Source of the DNA: Paramecium octaurelia
Lineage: Eukaryota > Ciliophora > Oligohymenophorea > Peniculida > Parameciidae
Assembly (NCBI GenBank): GCA_905182995.1
Contig: CAJJDP010000058.1
Location: 398,932 to 462,931 of the forward strand
DNA length: 64,000 nt
Reading direction: 5' to 3'
How positions within the stretch are numbered: position 1 is the stretch's first letter; the number at the start of each line of letters is the position of its first letter. Made by a program: the position numbers and the translations under genes. The notes under the pieces are model-generated. The model saw only the letters and a program-made list of their open reading frames with translations. It ran no database searches and was not told the DNA's origin. Positions 38,805-51,049 of this stretch are shown one piece after another.

Positions 38805-41056
38805 ATGCAGATGGTTGTTTTGAAATGCAAAAAACATGAAGACATTATTACTGAAATATCTTAGGTATTGTTGACAGTGCCAATGGGAATCATTTTGAAG
38901 GATGTTTGCAGCACCTTAATAGTAATTCTGCAACTGATGCAAATGAAACCATCTAAATTTCTCCTATTTAAACTATCCTACGTTGTCATTTGTGGGATGA
39001 TTATGCATGGAGAAGTATCTCAAATTGTCCTGATATGTTTGTCCTTCCTTACTTTTGCAGTTGATTCCTTATTGGAATAACCTAAATTCTCATATTCACC
39101 AACCCACATCTCAAGCAAGAAATTGCGGGAGGAGAATGAGCTAGATAAAACTGATAAGTCGGACAAAATACATCTCCAATCCATAGCTTATAGTGACAAT
39201 TAGGCTGGACACAGAACAAGTGCCAAATGTAAAATATAATCTTATTACAATTAGATCAATTTCTCTAAATCCTGGATGAATTCCCCGATGGAGTAGCTCT
39301 CATAATATTTGATGAAAATCGATTGCCTCAAGTTGATTTCTGCAACCAAACCATGATGAACCTGTTGCACACCACCCAATAAGATTTATTGAGTTCTTTA
39401 ATGTCCCTCAAGAACCTGCATATCATGAAAAAGAATCAATAAACCTAAGATCTGACCACCTCCATATCCACTTACAAAAGTATGTATTCCCCAGAAAAGA
39501 ATAAAATTGGAATTGTCAGATCCATGTACCGAGCCTCAACCACAGTTCAGAATCACAAGTGTGAACAATTCTTCAATACTAAATTAAAATTCTCCAAAAA
39601 TGTAAACTTTATTTCTCAATAAAAATAGCCTTTCAAAATGGCCCTGGAATAGGCTATTCTGCAAATTCATTCTTAGGAAGTTCAATCCCTATTAACAAAA
39701 ACCCAGATTGGTTTTGATTTACACACTATTTTGAATGGATACACAACCTCGCAATCCAAAAAGGATGTCTGTATTGAAATCAAACTATTTATATCCTATC
39801 TAAATGACCAACCCCAATTGCTCATATTGACAAGAGATGTCTCCTACAAAGATTACATCAAATCGATTAATCAACATAGCAAAGCAAAGTCAAACTCATT
39901 GAATTTTGTTTCACATGAGATCAGAACTCCAATCAAATGTATCATCCAATTGTTGGAAGAGATTGAATAAAAAAATGACACTATCAAGAATGTTCTGTGG
40001 AATTGCTATTATCTATTGAATTTCAGTCACGATTTGCTTGATCTGGCCTAGATTAAAGTTGGGAAGTTTAAATTACACAAAGTCAAATTCAATTTAGAAT
40101 AATTGATTTTATAATTATTTGATTTATTTAGAGTAGAAGCAAAGAGAAACTCAATTGCTTTGAAATTGGAGTACGATGAAGAAGCTCCGAAATCAATATT
40201 CAATGATGATGTAAGAATAAAATAGGTGTTGATTAATTTGATTGGAAATGCCTTCAAATTCACTATTGAAGGTAGTATCACAGTAAGTGTCATTGATCAA
40301 AAGGATGGAAATTTGGAGATTAAGATCACTGACACTGGCTTTGGAATCAGAGAGGAGGATAAGAAAAAATTAATCAAAGCATTTGGTAGATTAGATGATG
40401 ATGAAACTAAACAATTCAATCGATCTGGCGTTGGACTAGGATTATTAATAAGTAACATGATATGCAAATCCCTTTCAATTAAGGAGTCTGGTATCAAAAT
40501 TGAGTCGGAACTGTATAAAGGCAGTTCTTTTTCCTTTGAAATAGACCATGAGACTGTGTACGACACTGTCATCATTTGTGACAATGAGAGCAACAACGAA
40601 GAAGAAGACCAAGTGATTGTTGAAGCCTAACCTCGAGTCCAACGCATTTATTCTAATCAAGCCTTTCGACAGAGGGAATTATTAATTATCGACGACAATC
40701 AATTCAATATTGATATTTTGATTAGGCTATTCAACGGCAAGGGAATCAATAGAATCGATTATGCCATTAGTTGTCAACATGCTTTGAAAATTCTAGATGA
40801 GAGAATTAGAAATCACATATTTTACAGAGTCATTCTCCTGGATATTGAAATGCCGATTATTGATGGGTTTGGCACTGCAAAAATGATTAAACAGTATGTC
40901 AATGACACCATGGCTACGATGCCTGTTCTTATAGCGGTAAGTGGACATGGATTACACATGAAACAATAGGCTTTGAACAATGGATTTGTGGATTATTATG
41001 AAAAACCATTAAAAGCAGGAGACATTGAGGAAATCATCACTCGTTATCTACAATGA
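38805..41056 (+). CDS. hybrid histidine kinase with receiver domain
   Basis: 741 residues after one 26-nt intron near 39230. The N-terminus has about four hydrophobic helices (VLLTVPMGIILKDVCSTLIV, IVLICLSFLTFAVDSLL). A linker resembling a PAS-like sensory region follows, then the His box FVSHEIRTPIKCIIQ (near 39905), N box LINLIGNAFKFT, D/F boxes ITDTGFGI and GVGLGLLISNMI, and a C-terminal receiver with LLIIDDNQFNIDIL, ILLDIEMPIIDGFG (phospho-Asp) and YEKPL (Lys). All catalytic residues expected for an active kinase and receiver are present. Start chosen at MQMVVLKCKK, the ATG in frame nearest the divergent gene. The pair with the 8709-11472 kinase shows that phosphorelay signalling is duplicated in this genome. 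Confidence 0.9.
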
Positions 41057-41102
41057 TTTTATTTTTTATAATAATACTAATTTAAATTAAAATTATCGTT
41101 AG

Positions 41103-41535
41103 ATGTTTGTTTGTTGCGGAAAAAAGAAGAAGGATCGGAAACATGCTTCATTAGGAAATCTACATTAGTTAAATTTAATTTGTTAAGATGGACTCTACTT
41201 CGATAAGAATCTTAAAATAATTACAGAATTCAATAAAACAAATGTATTGATAATTTATATAATTGCAAATTAGTTTTGTGATACCCAAAAAGGAAACTGT
41301 AAATATTATTGTCCAATCTGCTTCAAATATTACGACTGTAAAATGCGATCACAATTTTATAGGTATGCTCCATACAACCTGCTGTTCCAATTACGTCTGC
41401 CATGTTTGTGCAGTGTAATCTCTCGCCAATAAAATGTACAATTGTCATTATTGTCGAAACGAACACTGCAAATACGTAGATGTAGATCCTGCACATTAGT
41501 TAAAAATATACATAGATTCACATACTAACTTATGA
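41103..41535 (+). CDS. small Cys/His zinc-finger (RING-like) protein
   Basis: 125 residues after introns of 30 and 25 nt. The N-terminus is MFVCCGKKKKDRK. The centre and C-terminus hold closely spaced metal-ligand pairs: YCPICFKYYDC, TTCCSNYVCHVC and YNCHYCRNEHC, arranged like a RING or B-box-type finger, though the spacing is not canonical. It could be a small ubiquitin ligase; that is inference. The Rab gene begins only 25 bp after its stop. Confidence 0.7.
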
Positions 41536-41560
41536 AATTTATATTAATTAATATATACAA

Positions 41561-42256
41561 ATGTAAAAAGTAGATTACATCTTTAAGATTGTATTAATAG
41601 GATCCTAGAATGTCGGCAAATCTTCTCTTATGGCCAGATTCATAGATCAAGTTTTTAATGATAGTTATCTGTCCACAGTTGGAGTTGACTTCAGAATCAA
41701 AACCCTTTCCATACACGATAAAACGTAACTAAGTACCCACGCTTATTAGTATTAAAATGCAAATCTGGGACACAGCTGGATAAGAACGCTTTCAAGCTTT
41801 GACTCAATCTCACTACAAAGGGGCTCATGGCTGTATTGCTGTATATGATGTTACAAGTGAAAGGTACCTATACAATACATATGATTCCTAAGATCTTTTG
41901 AGGATGCCAAGAAGTTCTTAAAGCTAGTAATTGAAGAACATGGCTTGATTCCTGAAGCATGCTATTTAATTGCAAATAAGGTTGATTTAGTCAATAAAAG
42001 AGTGGTACATTAATCAGCATTAAGTTAGATCCTTGGTAAGAATGGCAATGATTTTGCACAGGACTTAGGTGTCAACTATTTGGAAACATCTGCTAAAACT
42101 GGAGACAATGTCAATCAATTGTTTTTGGAATTGGGCAAAATTATATTGAATTTGGTAGATTAGAAACGTACAATTGCACAGCCACCTGAAAATGACACTA
42201 GATTAAGGACATTAGATACATAAAAAATAGAATAGGAATAAGGTTGTAAGTGCTGA
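41561..42256 (+). CDS. Rab-family small GTPase
   Basis: 213 residues after introns of 25 and 29 nt. GTPase motifs in order: P-loop GSQNVGKSSL (GDSGVGKSS in typical Rabs, so the variable positions differ), switch I YLSTVGVDF with the effector Thr, WDTAGQERF, NKVDL and ETSAK. The C-terminus ends GCKC, a CXC double-geranylgeranylation signal. All catalytic residues, including the switch II Gln, are present. Closest in look to the Rab1/Rab8 branch. Role: vesicle traffic. Confidence 0.92.
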
Positions 42257-42671
42257 AATCTATTTTAATATCAATATAATTTATTAGTAGTTAACTTAAA
42301 TAATATAAATTTAATAATCTTGAATCTTAATCAAATCATTATTTATATTCTCAATTTATTTTATATTATAAACATTAGGTTGTTTAAAGATCATAATTAA
42401 GATTAAATTAATTTAATATAATAAAATTAATGTTAATTTTAGAATTATAATTCTACTTGTTTAACAAAATTAGGATCAATTTTTAATGGGACTTTTAAAG
42501 AATATAATTGGTAAAGTTCACGAATTTTGATCAACGAAACTCTGAATTGAATCATCCCTTTTAAAAATTTAAGGATGTTAAATTGAAATCAATAAAAAGA
42601 GATGCACATTGCTGTCAAATAAATAAGTATTTTCTTAACTTTAAATAATAATGTTAATTATGAAATAATGT
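42257..42671. other. convergent AT-rich intergenic region
   Basis: 415 bp between two convergent stop codons; no coding frame or repeat recognised. Confidence 0.45.
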
Positions 42672-43640
42672 TCATTTATTTAAGTATTTATTACTATTAT
42701 CTTCCAACCCTTTCTTTTTTGATTTACTTTTAGTATTATTGTTATTTGATTTTAAATCTTCAATTTCTTATTTCAAAGTTTATATTAATTGTTTTTACTA
42801 TTGTCTAATGAATTCGCTTTTCTCAAAATTTTCTTGTAATCGCTATTATTCCTACTCAATTTGTCCATATTTCTCATTTTATTGTAAGGCCTTCTTCAAT
42901 TTTTTGTTTAACTAGTCCATTTACTATTGCATTTATTAATTCTTTTGCTTTTCTTTAAGTAATTGAGCCCTATCATCTTCCCATTATTTTCTTAACTAAG
43001 ATACTTTGATTTGCAGTTATTAAACATCTTATTATTGAGTGCTTATCCCTCTTTGTAAAGAACTCTGAGATTTTTCTTTACTCTTTGATTTTGCTTGACT
43101 TGAAGATTTTCTTTATGCTTTAGATTGAGATAGTTTGTTCTCTGCACTTTCAATGTTCTTCTCTAATTATTAGAATTTGTTCTTCCTCTCCTCATGAAAT
43201 GACTACTTATTGAGTGTTTTAGTTGACTGTTCTTACTCTGTAAATTTAATCTGTTTTTTATGTGATGATTAAATATGATGGTATTTATTCTTTAAAGGCG
43301 TTTCCTCGTCTGAATCTCTGATCTCCTATTGTTGCACTAAATGATTAGGTTGGATTTGCTTGTCAATATTTTTTTGAATTCTTGCTTCAATTGTAACAAT
43401 CTTATCTTAGATTTCTTTCAAATCCCCATTGGTAGTGCGTTTAGTTTAAGAGGTAGGATTATTACTTAGAGCTCTAATGCTAGAATGCTGAATTGATTCT
43501 TATTCAAAATAGGAGGAAGGTTATGTTTTTTAGAGATAGCTTGGGACATTATTGTATTTGAGCATATCAAGCTCCTTGTCTAGGAGAGTATTAAGAAAAC
43601 TGAGTTTCTCCTAAGGAATGGGACTTTAATTTAATTGCAT
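42672..43640 (-). CDS. Gln-rich coiled-coil protein
   Basis: 322 residues with no intron. The N-terminal 120 residues are disordered; the rest is basic coiled coil (QQLEKNIESAENKLSQSKAQ, DQLNKKLKKALQQNEKYGQI) ending in an Asn/Lys/Ser tail. Almost every Gln is encoded TAA or TAG, so in the universal code this gene would be invisible. Function unknown; structural role likely. It starts 32 bp after the stop of the secreted-protein gene on the same strand. Confidence 0.75.
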
Positions 43641-43672
43641 TTGAAAATTTTAAATATATTACAGTTGCCATT

Positions 43673-44297
43673 TCATTATAGGTTCAATTAGAATTCCTAA
43701 TAATCACTTTTTGGAACCATGTCAATGACTGCCTCCAATAATCCATTTGGCAATACTCCTCCAGGTCTCCAATATTAATTGGCTCCGACCTCATTTCCAG
43801 TTGGCATTCTAACACCAAACTTCTCAGGGAAAGGAACGTCAATTCTGCTCAGTCTTCTGTTTTGCCATCCTCCTGGAGTGACTCCAAGATTTCTTTCCAC
43901 AATTGATAAATTGCCATCTGCTGTTTTAAGGAGTTAATCCATTTAGGATTTAGGTATCACAAATATACCATTTTTATTTCCCACAAATTCTCTGCCATTG
44001 TTATCCAACCAAGCTGTCGTGATGATAAATGATGCCCCGTATCTAAAGTACTTCAAATGTTAGTCGATATATTCTTAATTCATATACTCTTATGGTTAAG
44101 GTCTATTTCCCTTAGGTTTGGCAACAACTAGTTCTTGAGTCCATCCAGAATGATAAATCAGAGAAATTTTCTCTTTTTTTCTTGGTGGGTCCTTTGGATC
44201 GACTTCGTAGCAAGAGTCCTTTTTAGATTTATCCCAAAAATACTTATTGCGTATTTGCCACTATAAGAGTGACAATCAAGAGCCATAGTACTTTCAT
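43673..44297 (-). CDS. secreted protein with a conserved-looking C-terminal domain
   Basis: 199 residues after one 25-nt intron directly behind the signal peptide (MKVLWLLIVTLIVANTQ). The mature chain is rich in Gly, Pro, Trp and Arg. It ends in a tightly patterned block: GVTPGGWQNRRLSRIDVPFP, then RMPTGNEVGAN, then RPGGVLPNGLLEAVID. Such invariant-looking glycines and charged residues suggest an enzyme or carbohydrate-binding fold, but I cannot name it. No membrane anchor or GPI signal. Exported or vacuolar. Confidence 0.75.
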
Positions 44298-44896
44298 ATG
44301 TAAAACGAATAATTATAAAATATATTATCCTCAATTTTATTATGAACATTAACTTCCAAGCATATGTTACTATTGTTATTTTGTTATTTTCCACATCAAT
44401 TCAAAGGTAAACCCCATTTATCCAGTTTGACTAAAGAGTGAAGAATGACTAATTAAGTAAATCTCTTAGCCTAATTTTCTAATTGGAATTAGAATTGTGG
44501 ATTTAATTCTAAGTTGATAATTAAATTCTTCTATATTGCATCTAATTTTGTGTTGACTCTGTGATGGTTTTGCAAAATAAATTAATCCACCAAGATCAGC
44601 GAATATTTATACTAAAATTTGTTTTATCCATTACTTTTGGCTGAGAAGATTATTTTTAAATTAATTCAATCTTTGTCTCCCATGATTCAAAAGGCCAATA
44701 GTTCTTCATCTCCCAATAATTTGAGTTATTTTGATGGTTGAAACAACTACATTGTATGAGGTAATTAATAACGAAAATAAGCGTTGATTAACTAAATGTG
44801 GAATCAATGTATAGTGTTGTGTAATTAACAAAATCGATTGCAAATTTTATTACAAAAATACATAAATTGTTAAAGAATTCTTTTTATTAATATAAA
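44298..44896. other. divergent intergenic region
   Basis: 599 bp between divergent starts; no frame of coding quality on either strand. Presumed to hold the promoters of the secreted protein and MATE genes. Confidence 0.45.
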
Positions 44897-46362
44897 ATGA
44901 GCGAACTCTAACTAATTAGTCCGCTCTATTAACAGGGTTCTGTTATGAAAGAGTTGACTATTGCTTCCCTCCAGACTGCGATGAGCTTTTTGCTGGAATA
45001 TCTACCCAATACGATATCAATTTATTTGCTAGAATTCAAGGAGGATTCCATAGTAGTAGGGGCATTGGGATTGGGAATTCTTACAACTTAAGCTTTTGGA
45101 ATGGGAATTCTTAATGGTCTAGCTACGGGCTTGGAAACCTTAGTATCTCAAGCTTATGGGGCAAATCATTACGAATTGTGTGCAAAGTTGTATTACAGAT
45201 CGTTGTTTTTGTGTACATTGTTTATGATTCCGATTGGGCTCTTCTTGATCTTTTCAACCCAAATAATTTCCTTTATCAATAAGTACAAGTGCTGGTTTAC
45301 TTTAGCAATACAGAATTAGCAGAAGAAACAGGAAATTTCAATAGATATATGATTTTAGCAGTATACTTAAATGCGATCTTTGTGAACACCAAGGTGTTTT
45401 TGAATGGTTAAAACATCTACAAATATCAATTCTACACTCAATTAGTGACTTGTAGTCTGTTTGTTGGCATAAGTTACTTTTTCATTGTGAAACAAGAGTT
45501 GGGAATAGTGGGTTGTGCATTAAGTTTGACATGTTTGGATCTGCTGAATAACATAATTTTATTTTCGTTAATTTTCGTAACCAAATGCAGTTCGACTACT
45601 TTATATAAATTTAAATGGAGCTACTTAAAGAATTCAATTAAGTTTTTGAAGGAAGCAATACCTATAGGTTCAATATTATGGTTGGAGTGGATAAGCTTTG
45701 ATTTTTATGTGATTTTGGTTAGCTATTTAAACACTTCAACAATTAGTGCTCATGTGCTAATGTCTAATTTTGCAGGATTTTTATATCAATTTAGTTATGG
45801 CATTTCGATAGCATCGACGACATTTGTGGGAAATGAAATGGGAAGAAAGAAAGTGGATATGGCTAAAAAGTATACCAAGGCAACATTTTTGATTGATGGA
45901 ATCTTCCTATTGATAATAGTAGGATTATTCGCAATTTTCGGAAAGAAAGTAGTTAGTTATTTGAGTGAAGATGAAGTAGTTGTTGAAGAAATCTATAATT
46001 CGATGTTTCTTATGGTGGCATTCATCATTTTGGATGGTAAGATTATTTTTTAAATTAAAGGTCTATAAGCGATCATTTCGGGATTAGTAAGAGCCATTGG
46101 AAGAGAAGCCAGTGCTTCCATTACATTCATATTATGCTATTTGGTTTTCGGGGAAATAATCGGATATTTGCTTTGTTATACTGCTGAGATTGGACTCAAG
46201 GGAGTGTGGATTGGAATTGTGATAGGAGCCTTGGCTTATGATATAATACAATTTTTGAATTTGATACGGAAAGATTGGAATGTGTTGGCTGAGATCATTC
46301 TTGATAAATTAATGCTTTTACATTAACAATAGAATTTTGTACTTTAAGATGATGAAATGTGA
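44897..46362 (+). CDS. MATE-family multidrug/cation antiporter
   Basis: 472 residues after introns of 23 and 24 nt. About twelve membrane helices. Family motifs: GILNGLATGLETLVSQAYGA in helix 2 region (the ETLVSQAYG signature), GCALSLTC in the middle, and SIASTTFVGNEMGRKKVDMA opening the second half. MATE proteins expel organic cations in exchange for H+ or Na+, at the plasma membrane or an acidic compartment. It looks complete and begins MSELQLISPLYQQGSVMKEL, the usual short cytosolic start. Confidence 0.9.
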
Positions 46363-46399
46363 AAAAAATAAATTAAATATTTATATTAATATTGATTTC

Positions 46400-48082
46400 A
46401 TGAAAACGTTTATAATTTTCACCATAATAGAGATCTTGTGTAAGGCTAGGGAGATGTTTGTGAATAGAAATGAATTAAACACAATTGATACATTCCAAGA
46501 ATTTGGTGTTATTTTGGATGCCAATATTACAAATCAATCATCAAATGCTCACTTCTGTTAAATAGTCAAACAAAAACTTACTAACTTGATGTAGACTGAA
46601 ATACAATTGGCTCCACTTGTAAATGAAAAGGATTTCAACAAATCCTTTATAAATGGTTCTTTGAAATTAGAAACTAATTATTACTATATTGTATCTATGG
46701 TTCCATTTCAAAAAGGGGCTGTAATCTTATTTAGTGATGGGCGTCTTACGTATATACAAGAAATCAACGGAAAAATTATCAAAATGGAATCAACTGAAAG
46801 GATACAAATCGACCCAATTTAGTTAATAGATCCTATTCGCATGTTCTATTTCTCATCAATTTAGAAAATTGCCATTATACTTAAAAAGTTATTCGTATAC
46901 GTGTAAGTAAATCAGAACGAAACCAATATATTCGGCAAGTATACGAATTAAACTGATAATAAAACCATAACTACCAATAATATAGAGTTTGTTGATGAAT
47001 ATTTATTCATATTGGAATAGAAAGAATTCATCATCTATTCTTGTAATTCAGAAGGTTTATAACAAATTTTTAGTAAAAAACTAGAATTGAATTTTATTGA
47101 CATGAAAGTTCAGCAATAAAATGACGTTTATCGCATCTTCTTTTTGCATATATTATCTGGTGTAGAAATCTTTGTTTACGACCCTATTTTATTTTAATTC
47201 AAAGAAATCTCATCCAATGATATCATACCAATAAAAGGATTTTAAATTGGATTGTATCATCATATCTTAATGATTGTTGATGAAAATCATAATGAATCTA
47301 TTATTTATGAATTACATTCTTCAAACTCAACTAATAAATGGACTTTGTATAATAAATATCAGTTAAACAACAAAGTTTATGATATCAAGTTTACAGACAA
47401 TTATGCAATCTTCCTCGGAAAGAATAGCCATGACATTCTTTATCACTCTCTACCAATCATAGATTATAAAATACACAATCAAATTATCATTCCTGGCCTA
47501 TAATAAATCCATCTCATTGATTAAACAGAACCTCAGAATAAGAAATTCATAGGTATTACAAAGCATACTTATTTCGTTACCAATTTTAGTATAGCTCATC
47601 AAAGGATTGATTGCCAATACTAAGAAGACCCAGGTCCAATTTAATTCTCCTACTATTAAAATTCTACACAATGTGCTAAATTGCCTTAGTAGTAAGAAGG
47701 TCAATTATGCCTTTACATCTCAAATTACACAGTTTATTATAAATATCCTATCCTTACTACAGAACATTACATATACATATCAATAGTTGGGTTTTTGTTT
47801 GCTTTTGTGTGTGCTATTTTAATAGTATTATTCTTAAATGAATATTTTAAATACACAGGACTTATTATAAATAAAAAACAATAGAATATTCAAATACAAG
47901 GATTCCTTAATACTCCTAATAGTTCGAGTTCCGTTATTAGTTATGTTCCTAGTCCATAAAATGAGAATTCTAGCAATCAACACACATTTTCATAAAGTCC
48001 ACTTTCTCCAATAAATTAACTATCCTTAGATCAAAGTAAATTTCAAAATAAAGATGAAGAGTAATAAAGTTTTGGATAATGA
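46400..48082 (+). CDS. type I membrane protein, unknown
   Basis: 560 residues in one unbroken frame without introns, unusual for a gene this long here. The N-terminal signal peptide is MKTFIIFTIIEILCKA. The ~430-residue ectodomain is beta-rich with scattered Cys and potential N-glycosylation sites (NITNQSSN, NYT, NSTNKW) and ends NYTVYYKYPILTT. A single membrane helix follows (YISIVGFLFAFVCAILIVLF near 47770), then a ~90-residue Ser/Gln-rich cytosolic tail. No recognised domain; the ectodomain could be a beta-propeller. It starts 37 bp after the MATE stop, same strand. Confidence 0.75.
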
Positions 48083-48652
48083 AACACTCATTAAAATTAA
48101 ACTATTTATAAATTAATATGTATTTACAGTACTTGATATTTCTTTAATTTCTCATTTTTATTGATATCAATTGATTTCAATTGATCTAAATATCCAGAAT
48201 CCCTCTTGAATATCAATGCCCTATCTCAAACTCAATCCAGTAATTAGATATTAATTAATAAATCAAAACTACCAAATGATTAAATATTAACAATATAGAT
48301 ATCCTTAAGGTATTATTTAATAATTAGTGGAGAATATTTATGAACTCATCAAAATACTAAACTTATAAAGGATATTGATATTATCAATTGTTATTACTTA
48401 ATTTTGTTTTATAATATAAATTTTTTAGATGAATATTATGAATTCATTAAAGGCCAGGAACAAATCCTTAACTTTTATGAAGTTGACAATTATTTAGATT
48501 ATTTTGATAATTTGGTAAAGTGTTCTTTCAACATCTACCACATAATCAAATATTATATTCAATATTCATTTTTTTATAATTGCTATTCATAGATAGTATT
48601 AGTAAAAATAATTAATGAGTCTGCATTATTTATTGTACTTTTATAATATATG
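48083..48652. other. intergenic region with ORF-like fragment
   Basis: A plus-strand open stretch (around 48404-48660) includes LNFYEVDNYLDYFDNLVKC, which reads like protein, but it has no good start and the frames upstream are broken. It may be a decayed gene end. The part from 48359 on is repeated after the N at 49704. Confidence 0.25.
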
Positions 48653-49151
48653 TCAATCTGTGTGTTAAGATCCTTTGGTAGCACCAACTCCTGGCTTTCC
48701 GTGTCTGGTTGGCTTATAGGTTAAAGAAAATTCACCCAAATATCTATGATTATAGTTTTGCATTCATTTATACCTGCCGATCATATCAAACTTAATTTCA
48801 ACATTGCTAAATTATCTGCCATTATATACTCCAACAATTGATCCAACCATCTCTGGGACTACGATAGTATTTCTTTAATGAGTCTTGACTGGTTTTGGTT
48901 TTTCTCCTGGTAAGGTTTCTTTCTTTGATTTACGAATCTAATGATAGTTTGAAACACTTGATTACTTTCTTCATTAAATTTTAGAAGGCATGAACTTTTT
49001 CACCTTAATTAGAAATTCTTCTTCTTTATCTTGCTCTGAATTACTCAACCAACTTATCCATAGGCAATTTGACAAGCTCTTCAAGTTATAATCCTCTGTA
49101 GGTAAACTTCTTAACACCTTTGAATTGTTTGTCTTAAGTTTATTCAGCCAT
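48653..49151 (-). CDS. RPS15: 40S ribosomal protein uS19 (RPS15), copy 1
   Basis: 146 residues after introns of 28 and 30 nt. It begins [20 protein letters not shown] and follows RPS15 closely: LVELFRARQRRR-type segment (LVEQFRARQRRR), [40 protein letters not shown] and [10 protein letters not shown]. uS19 sits at the 40S head near the decoding and subunit-bridge region; its C-terminal tail reaches the A site. Complete here, but the whole gene lies inside the duplicated block, so only one locus is probably real. Confidence 0.95.
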
Positions 49152-49490
49152 TATTTGAAAAATGAAAATAAAGATTTTAATCTAATATAAACATAAAGCA
49201 TTGTATATTAAATACCAAACCAGAGCCTATTTCAAGATATCCATAACTTTAAATATTCGGAGATATGTTAAGAATGCAAGACGAGTTCTCAAAAGCGAGC
49301 TGCCATAATAGAAGACTTTATAATAAACCAGTTAGTAATTATTTATGCAATAAATTATAATTTGATTATCCCATTGTTATAAAAAATATCAATTCAAAAT
49401 CTCTAATCATACCATTAATAATACTGACCTTTATTTCTTCATTATTTAATGATTAAATATATGACAAATCATTAAATAATAATAATATCT

Positions 49491-49703
49491 ATGTTAGTAT
49501 CTCCCTCCAGACGATTAGTCAAGAGAGACACCAAATCTATGAGACCTTCAATGTTTTTGAATGAATTCAACATATCTTCCGTGTCTTAATTAATAACAGT
49601 AAAAAAAGAGGTCAATGAGAGTTCAACAAGGAGCATAGAAACCTTTGGATCAGTAACCCAAGGGAATGAGATATCAGAAAGTGGGAGCACATTATTTCTA
49701 CCC
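49491..49703 (+). CDS. unknown Ser-rich protein, 5' part only (artefact copy)
   Basis: The first 71 codons of the gene seen whole at 50837-51409, cut by the N at 49704. This is not an independent truncated gene but the end of the first contig. Confidence 0.85.
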
Positions 49704-49704
49704 N
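49704..49704. other. single-N scaffold join
   Basis: One N separates identical 1345-bp blocks; best explained as a contig junction. Confidence 0.9.
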
Positions 49705-51049
49705 AAACTTATAAAGGATATTGATATTATCAATTGTTATTACTTAATTTTGTTTTATAATATAAATTTTTTAGATGAATATTATGAATTCATTAAAGGC
49801 CAGGAACAAATCCTTAACTTTTATGAAGTTGACAATTATTTAGATTATTTTGATAATTTGGTAAAGTGTTCTTTCAACATCTACCACATAATCAAATATT
49901 ATATTCAATATTCATTTTTTTATAATTGCTATTCATAGATAGTATTAGTAAAAATAATTAATGAGTCTGCATTATTTATTGTACTTTTATAATATATGTC
50001 AATCTGTGTGTTAAGATCCTTTGGTAGCACCAACTCCTGGCTTTCCGTGTCTGGTTGGCTTATAGGTTAAAGAAAATTCACCCAAATATCTATGATTATA
50101 GTTTTGCATTCATTTATACCTGCCGATCATATCAAACTTAATTTCAACATTGCTAAATTATCTGCCATTATATACTCCAACAATTGATCCAACCATCTCT
50201 GGGACTACGATAGTATTTCTTTAATGAGTCTTGACTGGTTTTGGTTTTTCTCCTGGTAAGGTTTCTTTCTTTGATTTACGAATCTAATGATAGTTTGAAA
50301 CACTTGATTACTTTCTTCATTAAATTTTAGAAGGCATGAACTTTTTCACCTTAATTAGAAATTCTTCTTCTTTATCTTGCTCTGAATTACTCAACCAACT
50401 TATCCATAGGCAATTTGACAAGCTCTTCAAGTTATAATCCTCTGTAGGTAAACTTCTTAACACCTTTGAATTGTTTGTCTTAAGTTTATTCAGCCATTAT
50501 TTGAAAAATGAAAATAAAGATTTTAATCTAATATAAACATAAAGCATTGTATATTAAATACCAAACCAGAGCCTATTTCAAGATATCCATAACTTTAAAT
50601 ATTCGGAGATATGTTAAGAATGCAAGACGAGTTCTCAAAAGCGAGCTGCCATAATAGAAGACTTTATAATAAACCAGTTAGTAATTATTTATGCAATAAA
50701 TTATAATTTGATTATCCCATTGTTATAAAAAATATCAATTCAAAATCTCTAATCATACCATTAATAATACTGACCTTTATTTCTTCATTATTTAATGATT
50801 AAATATATGACAAATCATTAAATAATAATAATATCTATGTTAGTATCTCCCTCCAGACGATTAGTCAAGAGAGACACCAAATCTATGAGACCTTCAATGT
50901 TTTTGAATGAATTCAACATATCTTCCGTGTCTTAATTAATAACAGTAAAAAAAGAGGTCAATGAGAGTTCAACAAGGAGCATAGAAACCTTTGGATCAGT
51001 AACCCAAGGGAATGAGATATCAGAAAGTGGGAGCACATTATTTCTACCC
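49705..51049. repeat. 1345-bp direct duplication, copy 2
   Basis: Same sequence as 48359-49703. Beyond 51049 the unknown gene continues into unique DNA, so copy 2 is the start of the second contig. Confidence 0.95.
49999..50497 (-). CDS. RPS15: 40S ribosomal protein uS19 (RPS15), copy 2
   Basis: Identical to the copy at 48653-49151, including both introns. Probably the same locus counted twice; do not treat it as a paralogue without read-depth support. Confidence 0.95.

Larger units (their letters stand above)
48359..49703. repeat. 1345-bp direct duplication, copy 1
   Basis: Matches 49705-51049 at a constant offset of 1346 with no difference I could see. Copy 1 ends exactly at the single N (49704) and copy 2 begins just after it. 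This is the pattern of two contigs sharing an end overlap that was not collapsed. Confidence 0.95.

Noticed and set aside
40048-40660. Several minus-strand ORFs
   Set aside because: Shadows of the conserved histidine kinase ATPase domain on the plus strand.
48359-51049. True tandem gene duplication of RPS15
   Set aside because: Identity without visible difference and an N exactly at the boundary point to an assembly overlap.
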